Below, in pieces: positions 26,223-34,948 of a stretch of 64,000 bases of DNA (position 1 is its first letter; the number at the start of each line of letters is the position of its first letter). The position numbers and the translations under genes are program-made. The DNA comes from CALOCY01 sp942491975. Its GTDB lineage: Bacteria > Bacteroidota > Bacteroidia > Bacteroidales > Prolixibacteraceae. The stretch is from assembly GCA_942491975.1 (NCBI GenBank), contig CALOCY010000004.1:2542001-2606000 (forward strand). The letters are read 5' to 3'. Below the pieces are notes generated by a model. The model had not been told where the DNA came from. It did not search any database and saw only the letters and a program-made list of their open reading frames with translations.

Positions 26223-26708
26223 ATGAAAGTTATTATTGCCAGCAAGAATCCTGTAAAAAGAGAGGCTGTTGTAAAGGCTTTTGAGAAGTGTTTTAATGAG
26301 ACAACTCATTTTGATGCTGTTGATGTTCCATCGGGAGTGTCTGATCAGCCTATGAGTGACGATGAAACAAGAGAGGGGGCATTTAACAGGGCTCAATATG
26401 CTAGAGCGGCTGACCCTGATGCGGATTATTGGGTGGGGATTGAAGGAGGGGTTCAGCCTGGCATCAATGGGTTACATGCTTTTGCATGGATTGTTATTAT
26501 AGACAAGACGATGAAAGGGGAAGCCAGGACAACAACTTTTCAGTTGCCTGATAAAGTAAAAGAATTGGTTAATCGGGGGATAGAATTGGGAACTGCCGAT
26601 GATATTGTTTTTTCACAACGGAACTCAAAACAACGAAACGGGGCAGTAGGGCTGTTAACAAATAATGTGATTACACGTAGTACACTGTACTGTATGAACA
26701 GGCTGTGA
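26223..26708 (+). CDS. yjjX: Inosine/xanthosine triphosphatase (YjjX-like)
   Basis: 161-residue house-cleaning nucleotidase that hydrolyses ITP/XTP. Family features: N-terminal IIASKNPVKREAVVKAF, PSGVSDQPMSDDET (phosphate/metal region), and DYWVGIEGGV. The C-terminus (GAVGLLTNNVITRSTLY) is normal, though short compared with E. coli YjjX. It is monocistronic, and divergent from the AlbA_2 gene. Confidence 0.88.
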   Translation: MKVIIASKNPVKREAVVKAFEKCFNETTHFDAVDVPSGVSDQPMSDDETREGAFNRAQYARAADPDADYWVGIEGGVQPGINGLHAFAWIVIIDKTMKGEARTTTFQLPDKVKELVNRGIELGTADDIVFSQRNSKQRNGAVGLLTNNVITRSTLYCMNRL

Positions 26709-26788
26709 TTTTGGCACTGATCCCGTTTTGTAATACAAATTTATACATGTAAAACAATCTACTAGGGTTTGTGTTGTAGTATAAAATT

Positions 26789-27655
26789 ATGGAAGGAAAA
26801 AACAAAATAAATATACGACAGGGATGGCTCTCTATTATTGTGAACATCGCACTGTTCGGATTGAAATACTGGGCAGGGATTGTCTCCGGTTCTGTTGCCC
26901 TTATTGCTGATGCATGGCATACACTGAGCGACTCGGCAAGTTCGGCAGTGCTTATTATTGGCTCAAAAATTGCTTCCCGTCCGGCAGATCAAAAACACCC
27001 GTTTGGGCATGGACGGGCAGAACATATCACTGCAATAATTATTGGTATATTGTTGTTGATTGTCGCATTTGAATTTACCCGTGATTCAATATTGCAATTG
27101 TACCATAAAAGGCAGGCAAATTTTGGTACACTGGCTATTATTATCACAATAGTTTCGGTTTTAGGGAAGGAGTTGCTGGCACAAATTGCGTTTTGGGGAT
27201 ATCGTAAAAACAGATCGAAAGCATTGAAGGCAGATGCTTGGCACCATCGGACCGATGCCATATCTTCGGTTATCGTACTTGTAGGAATATTGGTTGGAAA
27301 ATACATTTGGTGGGTCGATGGCGTACTGGGGATTATTGTTTCTATTATGATTGCATATACCAGCTACCGGATATTAAGAGAAGAATTCAGTAAGCTGTTG
27401 GGAGAGGCTCCGAGTCCTGATATAATTGAGGTAATGAAAGCAATTAGCTTTGACGTAACCGGTCGTGATAACGGGTTACATCATTTTCATATTCATCAGT
27501 ACGGAGACCATACCGAACTAAGTTTTCATATTAAGCTTTCTGCTGAACTAACCCTTGATAAGGCACATGGGTATTGCTCGAAAATAGAAGAAGCCATCTT
27601 TGAAAAGCTGGGTATCCATGTTACAATTCACGCCGAACCCTTCAAAATAACATAA
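26789..27655 (+). CDS. Cation diffusion facilitator family transporter
   Basis: 288-residue CDF exporter of divalent metals (Zn, Fe or Mn; the metal cannot be told). Six membrane helices in the first 200 residues with the transport-site motifs ADAWHTLSD (HxxxD type) and KADAWHHRTDA, and HPFGHGRAEH in the loop. A cytoplasmic C-terminal domain (about 205-288, HHFHIHQYGDHTELSFHI) follows. It is 80 bp downstream of yjjX and probably separately expressed. Confidence 0.93.
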   Translation: MEGKNKINIRQGWLSIIVNIALFGLKYWAGIVSGSVALIADAWHTLSDSASSAVLIIGSKIASRPADQKHPFGHGRAEHITAIIIGILLLIVAFEFTRDSILQLYHKRQANFGTLAIIITIVSVLGKELLAQIAFWGYRKNRSKALKADAWHHRTDAISSVIVLVGILVGKYIWWVDGVLGIIVSIMIAYTSYRILREEFSKLLGEAPSPDIIEVMKAISFDVTGRDNGLHHFHIHQYGDHTELSFHIKLSAELTLDKAHGYCSKIEEAIFEKLGIHVTIHAEPFKIT

Positions 27656-27740
27656 CTAAATTCTGTTTTTTGTTTTCATTGTAACCGGGCTATCGTTTAC
27701 CATGTCTAATCTGGTATAAGGTAAGGATTGTATTGACTGC

Positions 27741-27826
27741 GATTGTATGCTGTTCTTCATACGCATTCTTATGCTTACAATCAGGTCTTTATGGGAGGTC
27801 TCATTATACAATGAGGCCTTTTTTTA
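27741..27826 (+). terminator. Two-hairpin 3' structure with terminator downstream of the CDF gene
   Basis: First a 10-bp stem GATTGTATGC/GCTTACAATC (27741-27782, one mismatch), then a terminator GGTCTCATT/AATGAGGCC (27797-27818, one G-T pair) followed by eight T. It lies about 90-170 bp past the CDF stop. The rest of the 412-bp gap (27656-28067) has no credible gene. It could end the CDF transcript or be an independent small RNA; no promoter was recognised. Confidence 0.55.
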
Positions 27827-28067
27827 TTTCGGGCAGCCACTATAAACACATAGCAGAAAGGGTTATTAACAAAACATTAACGCTTTTCAGCTCTTATTTA
27901 ACGTTTTTTTACAATATCCAGTGCAACAAAATTTACATTTTAGAGTCTTATTAAAAGAGAAAAAATCGTTCACTACTTTTTTTTGAGAGTGAAGGAAGAT
28001 TAATTTGTATGATGTAATAAAGAAAAGCTTTCAGCACCATATTGTCAAACTATATAAAACAAAAACC

Positions 28068-28565
28068 ATGAGAACACTAAGCATTTCATCTGTCTTTTTT
28101 GCTTTAGCCGTATTTCTGGTAACACTTTTTACCGTAAAAGCTAATGCCGAGACCATAAATGGTCGCAGTAACCACTGGTTGGGAGATTACTCCCTTACCA
28201 AGGCTGAAACACCAATGCAACTGAAAGGAGCTTCGGTTGATACTTGGGTATTGAAGTATGCCAATAGTGATTCCGAAATAAAGATCGGGATTGTTGAAAA
28301 GAAAAAATGCCGGGAATACATTGTAAAGACCGAGAGTTTTGAAATTCAGTACACTTGCAATAAAAACGGGTTAGGCGTAAAACGTATAGCCCCGGTGTAC
28401 GCAAGTATTGAGGAAAATCGTAATTATGGCAAAATTGATGCTGTGGCATTTGAGCATCAGCATAAATTGAGTAATGGAATGAAAAGTAAGGAAGAAGCAA
28501 TGTCTTTAATTGCATGTTATTTCCCCATATTGTTAAAGGACGAATATAAACATGTGATTGAATAG
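28068..28565 (+). CDS. Small secreted hypothetical protein
   Basis: 165 residues from ATG 28068, which places a clean signal peptide at the N-terminus (MRTLSISSVFFALAVFLVTL...) with cleavage likely after AKANA. The 138-residue mature part has two Cys (CREYIVK and YTCNK) and no family I recognise. An upstream in-frame start would bury the signal peptide. It is followed by a terminator and has no operon partner. Function unknown. Confidence 0.72.
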   Translation: MRTLSISSVFFALAVFLVTLFTVKANAETINGRSNHWLGDYSLTKAETPMQLKGASVDTWVLKYANSDSEIKIGIVEKKKCREYIVKTESFEIQYTCNKNGLGVKRIAPVYASIEENRNYGKIDAVAFEHQHKLSNGMKSKEEAMSLIACYFPILLKDEYKHVIE

Positions 28566-28591
28566 TTTTTGAGTTTAGGTTATAGAGTATG

Positions 28592-28619
28592 AAATCCCGC
28601 TTTATGCGGGATTTTTGTT
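28592..28619 (+). terminator. Intrinsic terminator
   Basis: A 9-bp stem AAATCCCGC/GCGGGATTT with a 5-nt loop, followed by TTGTT, 27 bp past the stop of the secreted protein gene. Confidence 0.75.
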
Positions 28620-28754
28620 ATCCAGAATATTATAAGAATTCGGGATCAAGGAATTACTTGATTCAAAAAAACTTGGGCTTAACTAAAGAATAGATCGATA
28701 ATAGATTCAAAGAAATATGGATTTGGTCTAATTTACAAAAAACTAAACAACGTA

Positions 28755-28790
28755 TAAACAAAGAGCTGCTCGAAGGCAGCTCTTTGTTTA
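28755..28790 (-). terminator. Terminator overlapping the HIT gene stop
   Basis: A perfect 15-bp stem TAAACAAAGAGCTGC/GCAGCTCTTTGTTTA with a 6-nt loop; the outermost TAA of the stem on the minus strand is the stop codon of the HIT gene. It ends the greA-HIT transcript. Confidence 0.7.
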
Positions 28791-29180
28791 TAGTGCATCA
28801 ATAATTTTTTGTTGAATTTCCCGAAACTCCTCTTCGCTCAACTTCAGTTTTGGATTCGAAAAATTAATGTCTTTTTCACTCTGCATAGGCACTAAATGAA
28901 TGTGTGCATGTGGGACTTCCAATCCCAAAACAGCAACTCCCACTTTCACACACGGCATTACCTCTTTCAATGCTTTTGCTATCTTTTTCGCAAAAAGTTG
29001 TAGCCCGGTATAGGTTTTGTCATCTAAATCAAACAGGTAATCTACCTCTTTTTTGGGAATTACCAGCGTGTGTCCTTTGGCCAACGGGAAAATATCAAGG
29101 AAGGCATAAAAATGCTCATCTTCAGCAATCTTATACGATGGTATTTCTCCATTCACAATCTTGGTAAAAATAGTAGCCAT
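28788..29180 (-). CDS. HIT family hydrolase (HINT-like)
   Basis: 130-residue histidine-triad protein hydrolysing nucleotide phosphoramidates or related conjugates. The triad is HAHIHLVP (H91, H93, H95), with FLDIFPLAKGHTLVIPK earlier. It lies 11 bp downstream of greA on the same strand. The substrate in this cell is unknown. Confidence 0.94.
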   Translation of the reverse strand: MATIFTKIVNGEIPSYKIAEDEHFYAFLDIFPLAKGHTLVIPKKEVDYLFDLDDKTYTGLQLFAKKIAKALKEVMPCVKVGVAVLGLEVPHAHIHLVPMQSEKDINFSNPKLKLSEEEFREIQQKIIDAL

Positions 29181-29191
29181 GGTAGTATAAA

Positions 29192-29665
29192 TTAGATACT
29201 GATATCAATGATTTCAAACGGAATCACTCCCGATGGTACCCGGACATTCACTACATCCCCAACTTTTTTCCCTAATAGTCCCTGTGCAATCGGGGTGTTG
29301 ATGGATATTTTCCCCTCTTTCAGGTTCGCTTCCTGTTCACCAACAATAGTATATTTCATTACCTGGCCGGTCTTCACATTTTTGATTGTCACTTTGTTCA
29401 AAATCTGAACATGTGAGGTACTAATTTTTGATTCATCGATAACCCGGGCATTGGTAACCTGCTCGGTCAACTGTGCTATTTTAGCTTCAAGCAATCCCTG
29501 TGCATCTTTGGCCGCATCATACTCCGCATTTTCCGAGATGTCACCTTTTTCAATCGCCTCACCGATTTGCCTTGAAATTTTTGGCCGCTCAACATTTACC
29601 AAATGTGCCAAATCAGCTTTCAGCTTTTCAAGTCCTTTACGTGTTAAATATGTAATTTTTCCCAT
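29192..29665 (-). CDS. greA: Transcription elongation factor GreA
   Basis: 157-residue factor that stimulates transcript cleavage by backtracked RNA polymerase. The N-terminal coiled coil has the acidic tip ISENAEYDAAKD, and the C-terminal FKBP-like domain includes ISINTPIAQGLLGKKVGDVV. Normal length. It starts a two-gene unit with the HIT protein. Confidence 0.96.
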   Translation of the reverse strand: MGKITYLTRKGLEKLKADLAHLVNVERPKISRQIGEAIEKGDISENAEYDAAKDAQGLLEAKIAQLTEQVTNARVIDESKISTSHVQILNKVTIKNVKTGQVMKYTIVGEQEANLKEGKISINTPIAQGLLGKKVGDVVNVRVPSGVIPFEIIDISI

Positions 29666-29701
29666 ATATTTCCTTTCTCTTCTTTCTTTAATCAGTTGGT
29701 A

Positions 29702-29745
29702 TAAAACAAAAAGAATCCCGGCCTCCCTGACCGGAACTCTTTATA
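29702..29745 (-). terminator. Terminator between the 29.8 kb gene and greA
   Basis: On the minus strand, an interrupted stem AAAGA-GTT-CCGG/CCGG-GAT-TCTTT around a 9-nt loop, then TTGTTTT. It probably ends transcription of the gene at 29820-30266. Confidence 0.5.
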
Positions 29746-29819
29746 ATGCAAAGATATAGATTTTTTTTTAATCGTGAAATCAGCTCTAAATAAATGTTGC
29801 TTTCAAATTCTCAACTCAA

Positions 29820-30266
29820 CTACAAATACTTAGGCTTAAGTATTTCAGAGAAAATAACTGCCTTTTTGAGATCAAACTCTTCTAAAATTGTATTTTCCTC
29901 ATTTTCCATTGGCCCCTCGTTAAAACTGTTCGCAATTTCATCGGATATTTGATCTTCAAATAGAACCCTTTCCCCCTCTTCTTTCGCTTTTATTACTTTT
30001 TCCTCTTGTACAATGACAGGTTCTTCCCGAATTACCACCGGTTGTTCTGTAAAGTCATCATCAACACCAAAAAATTCATCCCAAATGTCATGTGCCTTTT
30101 TGTTATTATGTGTCTCAGGAGAGGTTGGAATCGCCTCTTTTTCATACGGATGAGCCTCTTCCCCATCACCAGAAGCCTGCATCATTCGTTTACGCTTCTG
30201 GTTTTGCCTTATGGCACCTATCACCGATATAGCCAGCACCAGCAATATGTAAATATAATCTTCCAT
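29820..30266 (-). CDS. Single-pass membrane hypothetical protein with acidic tail
   Basis: 148 residues: a membrane helix at 4-19 (YIYILLVLAISVIGAI), a basic stop-transfer patch (RQNQKRKRM), then a long acidic, low-complexity cytoplasmic part with many Glu and Val. It resembles uncharacterised proteins found in many Bacteroidota next to housekeeping genes; no function is assigned. Confidence 0.7.
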   Translation of the reverse strand: MEDYIYILLVLAISVIGAIRQNQKRKRMMQASGDGEEAHPYEKEAIPTSPETHNNKKAHDIWDEFFGVDDDFTEQPVVIREEPVIVQEEKVIKAKEEGERVLFEDQISDEIANSFNEGPMENEENTILEEFDLKKAVIFSEILKPKYL

Positions 30267-30391
30267 TCAAAAAATCCCGTTTAACCTGCAATTTTCATTA
30301 CGCTTCCCCCGGTTCTTCGGGATGCAAAAATGAAGTATCGCAATAAAATGATTAGTTTTGCCGTTGTTTAGTACACCTAAAATTATAAAAA

Positions 30392-30826
30392 ATGGTGAAG
30401 AATACCCGATGGATGACCTGTTTTTTTTTACTACTGCTTACAGTTACCTGTAAAGATAGTAGTGATTCTGTCATACCTTATGCACCTGTAAACTTTACAG
30501 TCAACCTTAACATTCATAATGAATTGCTTATTGATGGCAACTCAAAATATTTCCCATTAGACCCCAATATTGCCAGAGGTGTAGCGGGTGTTATTATTTA
30601 CCGGCAATTTGGAAATTATTACGCATTTGATGCGGCCTGTACATATGAAGTCATCCCGTCATGCCATGTGTCACCGACAGGAAATACCGGCATATGCGGT
30701 TGTTGCGGATCAGAATATATATTCGATGAAGTGGCATGGGCTACAGGCAGTTCAAAAGCAAAAGAGCCGCTGAAAAGATACCAAGTACAACCATCCGGAA
30801 CAATAATGTTACAGGTTTACAATTAA
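30392..30826 (+). CDS. Rieske-like lipoprotein with altered cluster ligands
   Basis: 144 residues. The signal peptide ends in a lipobox (LLLTVTC, Cys at about 20). The mature part has a Rieske-fold order: box 1 at C83-T-Y85 with C91, box 2 at C102-G-C104-C105-G-S, then PLKRYQV. In true Rieske proteins the boxes are CTH...C and CPCHGS; here both His ligands are replaced (Y85 and C105). It might bind a cluster by Cys, or none. Family placement is by motif reading only. Confidence 0.72.
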   Translation: MVKNTRWMTCFFLLLLTVTCKDSSDSVIPYAPVNFTVNLNIHNELLIDGNSKYFPLDPNIARGVAGVIIYRQFGNYYAFDAACTYEVIPSCHVSPTGNTGICGCCGSEYIFDEVAWATGSSKAKEPLKRYQVQPSGTIMLQVYN

Positions 30827-31716
30827 TGCTTCTCTTTATTGTTTCCCATTTTGAAAAGGATCTCCTTCTCCTCTTTGCTTAAACTTTCATAGCCTGATTT
30901 ACCAATCTTATCTAAAATGTGGTTTACCCGCTCTTTTTCTACATTTTTCCGGGCATTGTACGCATAGTCTGTTGCCCCTTTTCTTCGGTAAGTGACCGTC
31001 AGGTGTTGTTTTTTCCGTGTAGTTGCTTTTTTCGCGAAACGAATCAATGCATTTATTCCCCAATTCCAATCTTTTCCCCTTTGCAGTGCTTTAATATAGA
31101 GGTATCCCCAAAGTGCACCTCCCAGATGTGCCAGGTTGCCCCCGGGGTTCTCGGTGGCAATGCTCAAAAAATAGAGCACTACCGATACCAATGCAATATG
31201 TTTTATACGTACAGCCCCGATAAACATCAGGTTTATAACATGATTGGGCGCATAAGTAGCAATGGCAACCACAATCGCCATCACCGAAGCTGAAGCCCCT
31301 AACAAACTGGAAAAGGCAACCACATTGCCAAAAGCAGGGAATAGGTTATATGAAACCATAAAAAACAGTGCCCCTGCAATGCCTCCCCAGAGGTATATCC
31401 CTAACAATTTATTTTCGTCAAGGTATTTCAGGAAAATTTTTCCAAACCAATAGAGCCACAACAGGTTGAAGAGGATGTGCAAAAATTTATAGTGCAGGAA
31501 CATATACGAAATAATGCTCCACGGCTGTGCTAAAAATGTACCTGCCGAAGCCGGGAGCGAAAGCCACTCCAGTACCGGAACCGATTCGATACCAAACAGC
31601 ACAAACAGCACATAAATCACACGGATAACCAAAAACAGGGCCAGGTTAATGTATATCAGCCGTGTCAGGAATGATCCGTTTCTGAACGTGTGCTTTATTT
31701 CCTCAACTATACTCAT
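30823..31716 (-). CDS. Rhomboid family intramembrane serine protease (second of pair)
   Basis: 297 residues with about six membrane helices. The catalytic serine is in SLLGASASVMAI (GxSx motif, with Ala where Gly is usual) and the catalytic histidine in NLAHLGGALWG. A soluble C-terminal tail of about 80 residues, basic then helical (ending KEEKEILFKMG), is typical of this Bacteroidota subfamily. It is 4 bp downstream of the other rhomboid gene. Its 3' end overlaps the Rieske-like gene by 4 bp on the opposite strand. Confidence 0.9.
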   Translation of the reverse strand: MSIVEEIKHTFRNGSFLTRLIYINLALFLVIRVIYVLFVLFGIESVPVLEWLSLPASAGTFLAQPWSIISYMFLHYKFLHILFNLLWLYWFGKIFLKYLDENKLLGIYLWGGIAGALFFMVSYNLFPAFGNVVAFSSLLGASASVMAIVVAIATYAPNHVINLMFIGAVRIKHIALVSVVLYFLSIATENPGGNLAHLGGALWGYLYIKALQRGKDWNWGINALIRFAKKATTRKKQHLTVTYRRKGATDYAYNARKNVEKERVNHILDKIGKSGYESLSKEEKEILFKMGNNKEKH

Positions 31717-31720
31717 GCAA

Positions 31721-32455
31721 TTAGTAGAAATTCTTTGATTTTTTATTCCAGTACCGGATCAGTATATACCCGAAAAGCATCCCCCCGATATGGGCAAAGT
31801 GGGCAATATTGCTTCCCGATCGTGAAAAACCAAGGTACAACTCAATCAATCCGTAGCCAATAACAAAGTATTTGGCTTTTATGGGTATAGGGGGGAAAAT
31901 CAACATCAACTGGGTATTGGGAAACAGTGCCCCGAAAGCTAACAATAGGCCAAAAACAGCACCTGATGCCCCCACGGTAGGGATATTAATGACAAGGTTC
32001 ATCTGGGCCATTGAATGGTCAATAAAGTTCTTTCCCTGGGTTAGTGCCTGTGCACCATCCTGATACACCATTTGTATGGCTTCGGGAGACAATTGACTCT
32101 CAAGCGAGCTTAATTGCAAATAATTCACAAATGTATGCAATGCTGCTGCACCCAACCCGGTTACAAAGTAGTAGACCAAAAACCGGCGCGGTCCCCAAAC
32201 TGATTCCAATACACGCCCAAACATAAAAAGGGCAAACATGTTGAAGAAAATATGGGTAAAGCCCCCATGCATAAACATGTGGGTAACCAATTGGTGCGGT
32301 TTAAAATATTCAGACCCCGGATAAAACAACCCTAACACTCTTGTCAAGTTCAACTGCTGAAAAGCCATTGTGGCGAAAAACAGCACAATGTTGATCAGTA
32401 TCAAATTTTTTACAACCGGAGGTATTGCCCCGAAGGGTGATCTGAATTGATTCAT
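31721..32455 (-). CDS. Rhomboid family intramembrane serine protease (first of pair)
   Basis: 244 residues, six or seven membrane helices. The catalytic Ser is in GASGAVFGLL, the catalytic His in HFAHIGGMLFG, and the family HMFMHGGFTHIFFNM segment precedes helix 2. The gene lies between mutL and a second rhomboid on the same strand; paralogues in tandem are a standard Bacteroidota arrangement. Substrates are unknown. Confidence 0.93.
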   Translation of the reverse strand: MNQFRSPFGAIPPVVKNLILINIVLFFATMAFQQLNLTRVLGLFYPGSEYFKPHQLVTHMFMHGGFTHIFFNMFALFMFGRVLESVWGPRRFLVYYFVTGLGAAALHTFVNYLQLSSLESQLSPEAIQMVYQDGAQALTQGKNFIDHSMAQMNLVINIPTVGASGAVFGLLLAFGALFPNTQLMLIFPPIPIKAKYFVIGYGLIELYLGFSRSGSNIAHFAHIGGMLFGYILIRYWNKKSKNFY

Positions 32456-32674
32456 GTCTTTCCTATTATTTTAATCCTGTAATTTTATTGCAGCTACTTT
32501 AATTTCTATAAAATAGCTTGATTTTGATTTCAAAACTATTAGACTTATAGATTATTAGAGATTTTATACGAAAAAAATCCCTGTTCCCTATTTTTCATTT
32601 CTCGTTGTTCATTGTTTATTAACAATAGTCCTGCCACAGGCAAACAGATGTTGATTTCCGCCAGATTGTCAGTT

Positions 32675-34522
32675 TTATTTGAATTTTCGCTCAAAATCAT
32701 CTGTCGGGATAATCTGAATAGCCGGCTTCCCCGCCGGTGAAAAATTGGGCATCTCACACGCAAAAAGGTTGTCAATCAACTCCTGCATCTCTTTTTGCTC
32801 AAGCACCTTCCCGTAACCAATGGCAGAGGCCGAAGCCAGTGCTACAGCTGCCCGTTCACACGCTTTTTCTTTTATATCGCCGGAATTTTTATACGCTTCA
32901 AGCATATCAATAACCATCTCTCCCGGACTTACATTCTCCAATATTCCCGGTGTACCATTAATGACAAACGTGTTTTTCCCAAACTCCCCAATATCAAAAC
33001 CCAGCTCCTGCAGTTCACCAATTATCTCTTTCAAAAGAAGTGTATCGGCCGGATCAAGTTCTATTGTTTGTGGAAACAGTTGCTGTTGGGTCGCTACACG
33101 GTTCTCTTTCAATAATGTCAATATGTTTTCAAAAAGAATCCGTTCATGTGCCCGCTTTTGGTCAATGACCATCAACCCCGATTTCACAGGTGTCATAATG
33201 TACCTGCCCTTGAACTGCAAAAACCAATTTTCTTTATGCATTTCGACCAGGGCATCCTCTGATCCCATCAGTGATTGCTGTACCGCATGCTCCTCAAAAT
33301 TACCACCACGGGTTGCATTACTTTTTTCAGGGGCATTTCCCAGTCCGGCATACAGTTTTTGCCACTCTTCAGGCACCGGATCTTTTTGCCAGGTACTCTC
33401 TTTACCCTCTGTTTTAAACGGATTGTAAGAAAGATTGACTTTTATTTCGGGAACCTGAAGATTCTCTGTAGATTTTAATGCTACCGGAATATCAATACTC
33501 CCCCGCTGATCAAAATCAATGGAAGGGACTTCGTTAAATTTTCCCAGTGATTCACGTAATACAGCAACAATAAACTGAAATATCGCCCCTTCATCTTCAA
33601 ATTTAATTTCGGTTTTTGTAGGGTGAATGTTTATATCAATGGACGAAGGATCTGTCTCAAAATAGATAAAATAGGCAGGGATGGTATCCCCGGGAATCAG
33701 TTTCTCATAGGCCCGCATAACCGCTTTATGAAAAAACGGATGTCGCATGTACCGTTTATTGACAAAAAAGAACTGCTCCCCAAATTTCTTTTTGGCATGT
33801 TGTGGTTGCCCCACATAGCCTGATATTTTTACAATACTGGTGTCTACATCAATGGGAATAAGCTTATTGTTGATGGATTTCCCGATTAACCGGACAATGC
33901 GTTTTTTCAGGTTCTCTTTGGGCAACTCATAAACAGGGGTGTCATTGTGATAAAGTGAAAATGCCAGATCGGGATTGGCCAGTGCCACCCGCTGAAGCTC
34001 ATTTACAATATGCCGGAATTCAGTGGTATTTGACTTTAAAAACTTGCGCCGCGCCGGCACATTATAAAACAGGTTTTTTACGCTGATATTTGTACCGTTA
34101 GCACAACTCACAGGCTCCTGTTTCAATACATTTGAACCTGAAATAAGTAGTTGTGTCCCCAACTCATTCCCTGTCAGTTTCGTTTTAAGGTCTACCTCGG
34201 CAACGGCAGCAATCGAAGCCATTGCTTCGCCACGAAAACCCATAGTACGAATGGCAAAAAGATCATTGGCTTGTTGTATTTTAGAGGTCGCATGACGCTC
34301 AAATGCCATACGCGCATCCGTTTCAGACATCCCACATCCGTTATCAATCACCTGAACCAATGTTCTTCCGGCATCTTTAATATTAAGCTTAATGGAGGTC
34401 CCTCCCGCATCAATTGCATTTTCAACCAATTCTTTTACAACCGATGCAGGTCGTTGAATAACCTCTCCGGCTGCTATTTGGTTGGCAACAGCATCTGGTA
34501 ATAATTGAATAATATCTGCCAC
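32675..34522 (-). CDS. mutL: DNA mismatch repair protein MutL
   Basis: 615 residues; GHKL ATPase domain with ENAIDAGGTSI, DNGCGM and TMGFRGEAMASIAAVAEV in the first 110, a linker, then the C-terminal dimerisation domain. The start is GTG at 34522, giving the standard N-terminus IIQLLPDAVANQIAAGEVI. The endonuclease metal motif DQHAxxExxxxE appears as DQKRAHERILFE, and the C-terminal CPHGRP region reads SPAGKP, so nicking activity is doubtful. mutS is not in the window. It is followed by the rhomboid pair. Confidence 0.96.
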   Translation of the reverse strand: MADIIQLLPDAVANQIAAGEVIQRPASVVKELVENAIDAGGTSIKLNIKDAGRTLVQVIDNGCGMSETDARMAFERHATSKIQQANDLFAIRTMGFRGEAMASIAAVAEVDLKTKLTGNELGTQLLISGSNVLKQEPVSCANGTNISVKNLFYNVPARRKFLKSNTTEFRHIVNELQRVALANPDLAFSLYHNDTPVYELPKENLKKRIVRLIGKSINNKLIPIDVDTSIVKISGYVGQPQHAKKKFGEQFFFVNKRYMRHPFFHKAVMRAYEKLIPGDTIPAYFIYFETDPSSIDINIHPTKTEIKFEDEGAIFQFIVAVLRESLGKFNEVPSIDFDQRGSIDIPVALKSTENLQVPEIKVNLSYNPFKTEGKESTWQKDPVPEEWQKLYAGLGNAPEKSNATRGGNFEEHAVQQSLMGSEDALVEMHKENWFLQFKGRYIMTPVKSGLMVIDQKRAHERILFENILTLLKENRVATQQQLFPQTIELDPADTLLLKEIIGELQELGFDIGEFGKNTFVINGTPGILENVSPGEMVIDMLEAYKNSGDIKEKACERAAVALASASAIGYGKVLEQKEMQELIDNLFACEMPNFSPAGKPAIQIIPTDDFERKFK

Positions 34523-34560
34523 GTAATTCCTTCTTTTATCGGGGGATTTCTAAAATCAGT

Positions 34561-34866
34561 TTAAAAAAATGAATACTTGGATAGAAAATGGTAGGCTGCA
34601 AGTGCCAACAGCAAAAAAATAAGCAATACCAGTAAGTTCGACCTTCTTCTGTGAGACGATTTAAATTGTATTCGTTTTGCCTCTTCTTTAAACTGTCCTT
34701 TTATATCTGCCTGATACCCCTCTTTATTGTCATCACCCTTAATTCCCAACTCTTTTTTAATCCTCCTTTCACGTGCTTCACGCTCCTCTTTTTTGGGATC
34801 ATGATAACGCGGGGCGATATCGAATTTTTTAGGTTTAGGTGTATTAAATCTGATTAATATGCCCAT
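34561..34866 (-). CDS. Small tail-anchored hypothetical protein
   Basis: 101 residues from ATG 34866 (an in-frame TTG lies 15 bp upstream). The N-terminal 75 residues are very basic and acidic (KKEEREARERRIKKELGI), and one membrane helix sits close to the C-terminus (LLVLLIFLLLALAAYHFL). It precedes mutL by 38 bp and is probably co-transcribed; similar small proteins often stand next to mutL in Bacteroidota. Function unknown. Confidence 0.75.
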   Translation of the reverse strand: MGILIRFNTPKPKKFDIAPRYHDPKKEEREARERRIKKELGIKGDDNKEGYQADIKGQFKEEAKRIQFKSSHRRRSNLLVLLIFLLLALAAYHFLSKYSFF

Positions 34867-34948
34867 ATTATTTTTTTTCAAAGATAGCCTTTATTTTATC
34901 TGAAACCAATTGACTAAATACGAAGCAAAACCTAAAAAATTGTTTAAA

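Noticed and set aside
27733..27954. Open frame of 73 codons on the plus strand
   Set aside because: It spans the two-hairpin terminator region, and its translation is low in normal codon bias and has no family match.
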